A stretch of 64,000 bases of DNA, from the NCBI RefSeq assembly GCF_000154465.1, contig NZ_DS499580.1:62001-126000 (forward strand), written 5' to 3'. The position numbers and the translations under genes are program-made. Numbering within the stretch: the first letter of the stretch is position 1; each line of letters opens with the position of its first letter. This document shows, one piece after another, positions 62,730 through 64,000 of the stretch. The notes under the pieces were generated by a model. That model saw nothing but the letters and a program-made list of their open reading frames with translations, did no database searches and had not been told where the DNA came from. This DNA comes from Alistipes putredinis DSM 17216. GTDB taxonomy: Bacteria > Bacteroidota > Bacteroidia > Bacteroidales > Rikenellaceae.

Positions 62730-63731
62730 TTATTTGAGTAGTTTTCCGGCTACTTTCCCGGTTGCCGCACCCGTCACAGCCCCGGCGATTGACCCAGCCC
62801 GTGCCACGTTGCGGTTATAGGCAGACGTGCCGCCAGCCGACACAATCCAGCTTGCCACCGTAGGAATGGTGAAGTAGCCCACGATACCTATAATCATAAA
62901 GATTACATACACGGTGCTGCTCCCGTCAGGAATGAAATTCGGGTCTGAAAGTTCCTGAATGTCCTTTTGGAGCATCAGCGTTTGTATGCGTGCCAGCACG
63001 CTGCTGAACAAGTCAGACACGGGCAACCACAGGTAAATGGAGATATAGCGTGAAATCCACTGGGTCAGCGTGCTTTGGAAACCGTCATAGACGGAAATCG
63101 CAAACGCCAGCGGACCCAGTATCGAAAGCACAATCAGGAAGAACGTGCGCAGCGTGTCGATAATCAGCCCCGCCGCCTGAAAGAGCATTTCCAACAGTTC
63201 CCTGAACCAGTCCCGGACGGACTTCTTGATGTTGTACGCCGCCCTGTCCATGTACATACCCGTCATAGTCACCATGTCGGAGGGCGACCAGCCCAGTTCT
63301 TCCAGTTGCCTGTCAAATTCCTCGTCCGATGCGAGGTAAGCCGTTTCGGGGCTTCGCATCAGGGCTTCATATTCCAGTCGGTCTTTTTGCGCCCGGTACT
63401 CGTTCATGTCGAAAGTCTGCGTTTCCATAAGCTGGTTGCATCCTTTCACCACTGGCGACAGCACCGTGTTGATAGTCCCCAGCACGAACGTGGGAAAGAA
63501 CATGATGCACAGCCCCAGCGCAAAGGGACGCAGGAGCGGGTACACGTCTATGGGTTCGGCACGTGCGAGCGACTGCCACACTTTTGCCGCCACGTAGAAC
63601 AAAGCCCCCAATCCGGCAATACCTTTCGCTACCCCCGTCATGTTGCTGCACAAGGGCATCATTTCATCGTACAGCACCCGCAACACTTGGTGCAAGTTGT
63701 CAAAATCCACTGCTGCTAATAACATAGGCAT
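62730..63731 (-). CDS. traJ: Conjugative transfer protein TraJ (VirB6-like)
   Basis: 333 residues, polytopic inner-membrane protein with several hydrophobic helices (GIAGLGALFYVAAKVW, LRPFALGLCIMFFPTFVLGTINTVL, TFFLIVLSILGPLAFAISVYDGF, VIFMIIGIVGYFTIPTVASWIV). Typical TraJ opening (DFDNLHQVLRVLYDEMMPLCSNM). Likely forms part of the inner-membrane channel. Confidence 0.94.
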   Translation of the reverse strand: MPMLLAAVDFDNLHQVLRVLYDEMMPLCSNMTGVAKGIAGLGALFYVAAKVWQSLARAEPIDVYPLLRPFALGLCIMFFPTFVLGTINTVLSPVVKGCNQLMETQTFDMNEYRAQKDRLEYEALMRSPETAYLASDEEFDRQLEELGWSPSDMVTMTGMYMDRAAYNIKKSVRDWFRELLEMLFQAAGLIIDTLRTFFLIVLSILGPLAFAISVYDGFQSTLTQWISRYISIYLWLPVSDLFSSVLARIQTLMLQKDIQELSDPNFIPDGSSTVYVIFMIIGIVGYFTIPTVASWIVSAGGTSAYNRNVARAGSIAGAVTGAATGKVAGKLLK

Positions 63732-63744
63732 ACCGATTTATATG

Positions 63745-64000
63745 TTACCAGTAGCGTTCATCCGCCGAGCCGTAGAGAGCCAGCACCCGGTCGGTGTCGT
63801 TCTTCTTCTTTGCCCGCAGGTAGGACACGGAAATGTTCTTTCGGGTGTAGTAGTTCACGAGGTTGCGGTAATTCAATAGGCTTCGGTAGGCATTATCAAT
63901 AATGGCCAGCCGTTCAGCATCCGTCAGCGACATACCCGTAATGTTCACTACATTTTTCAAGTCCTGCAACACGTCCGAGCTTTCCGACATCAGTTTGGCA
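63745..64000 (-). CDS. traI: Conjugative transfer protein TraI (DUF4141), C-terminal part
   Basis: Only the last 85 codons are in the window, and the frame stays open to the right edge. SESSDVLQDLKNVVNITGMSLTDAERLAIIDNAYRSLLNYRNLVNYYTRKN resembles the C-terminal coiled-coil region of the VirB5-like DUF4141 TraI. It is 13 bp upstream of traJ, in the expected order. Confidence 0.85.
   Translation of the reverse strand, partial: AKLMSESSDVLQDLKNVVNITGMSLTDAERLAIIDNAYRSLLNYRNLVNYYTRKNISVSYLRAKKKNDTDRVLALYGSADERYW

Larger units (their letters stand above)
53905..64000. mobile_element. CTnDOT-type conjugative transposon, left part (continues past the window)
   Basis: Begins at tRNA-Ser with GTTACC arm-type motifs, an IntDOT-like integrase, a truncated second integrase, ardA and DUF3873 accessory genes. 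The minus-strand tra block in the CTnDOT order (Q, O, N, M, L, K, J, I read left to right) follows. The right end, traA-H, coupling protein and relaxase are outside the window. It is a plausible helper for the mobilizable element at 13835-36653. Confidence 0.88.

Overview
The window looks like a Bacteroidales chromosome, most likely Alistipes-like (Rikenellaceae). The host genes are fairly GC-rich (ECF sigma factor, archaeal-type ProS, OmpP1/FadL porin, UDP-galactopyranose mutase), lipoproteins carry Bacteroidetes-type signal peptides, and TAnnTTTG promoter boxes precede several genes. About two thirds of the window is mobile DNA, and some of it is nested.

Region by region. (1) 1-8972: a vitamin B12 acquisition operon on the minus strand, led by a cobalamin riboswitch and an intrinsic terminator. 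It encodes three surface-type lipoproteins, a BtuG-like beta-propeller and the start of a BtuB-like TonB receptor. A decayed tyrosine integrase and excisionase remnant lie beside it, so the locus probably arrived on an element whose right end is near 8972, inside an hsdR gene. (2) 8973-13834: the 3' part of that hsdR (with an in-frame amber codon), an SF1 helicase with an apparent internal deletion, a mobilization accessory gene and the last 62 codons of a tyrosine integrase. (3) 13835-36653: a 22.8 kb integrative mobilizable element inserted inside that integrase, exactly at its His-Cys-x-Arg-His active-site codons; the N-terminal 350 codons lie at 36654-37700. Cargo: two tandem integrases, a DUF3825/LOTUS-like protein, two HTH excisionase-like proteins, mobilization genes with a candidate oriT, an IS21-family insertion with a broken istA, and a Druantia type III-like defence operon (druH, druE) with a WYL regulator. 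(4) 37984-53904: host backbone with tRNA-Leu(UAG), a flavoprotein, a surface-glycan gene cluster that includes a glycosyltransferase interrupted at a G10 tract, tRNA-Glu(CUC), sigma factor, cation efflux, NimA-like flavoprotein, ProS, porin, a low-complexity lipoprotein and tRNA-Ser(CGA). (5) 53905-64000: left part of a CTnDOT-type conjugative transposon next to tRNA-Ser, with integrase, a truncated integrase paralogue, ArdA antirestriction, small DUF genes and the traI-J-K-L-M-N-O-Q block.

How it fits together: at least three independent integrase-bearing elements share a GTTACC motif near their ends. One element has disabled another by inserting into its recombinase active site. The inserted element supplies phage defence, and the conjugative transposon next door could supply transfer functions in trans. 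All function calls are from reading the sequence; no database search was run.
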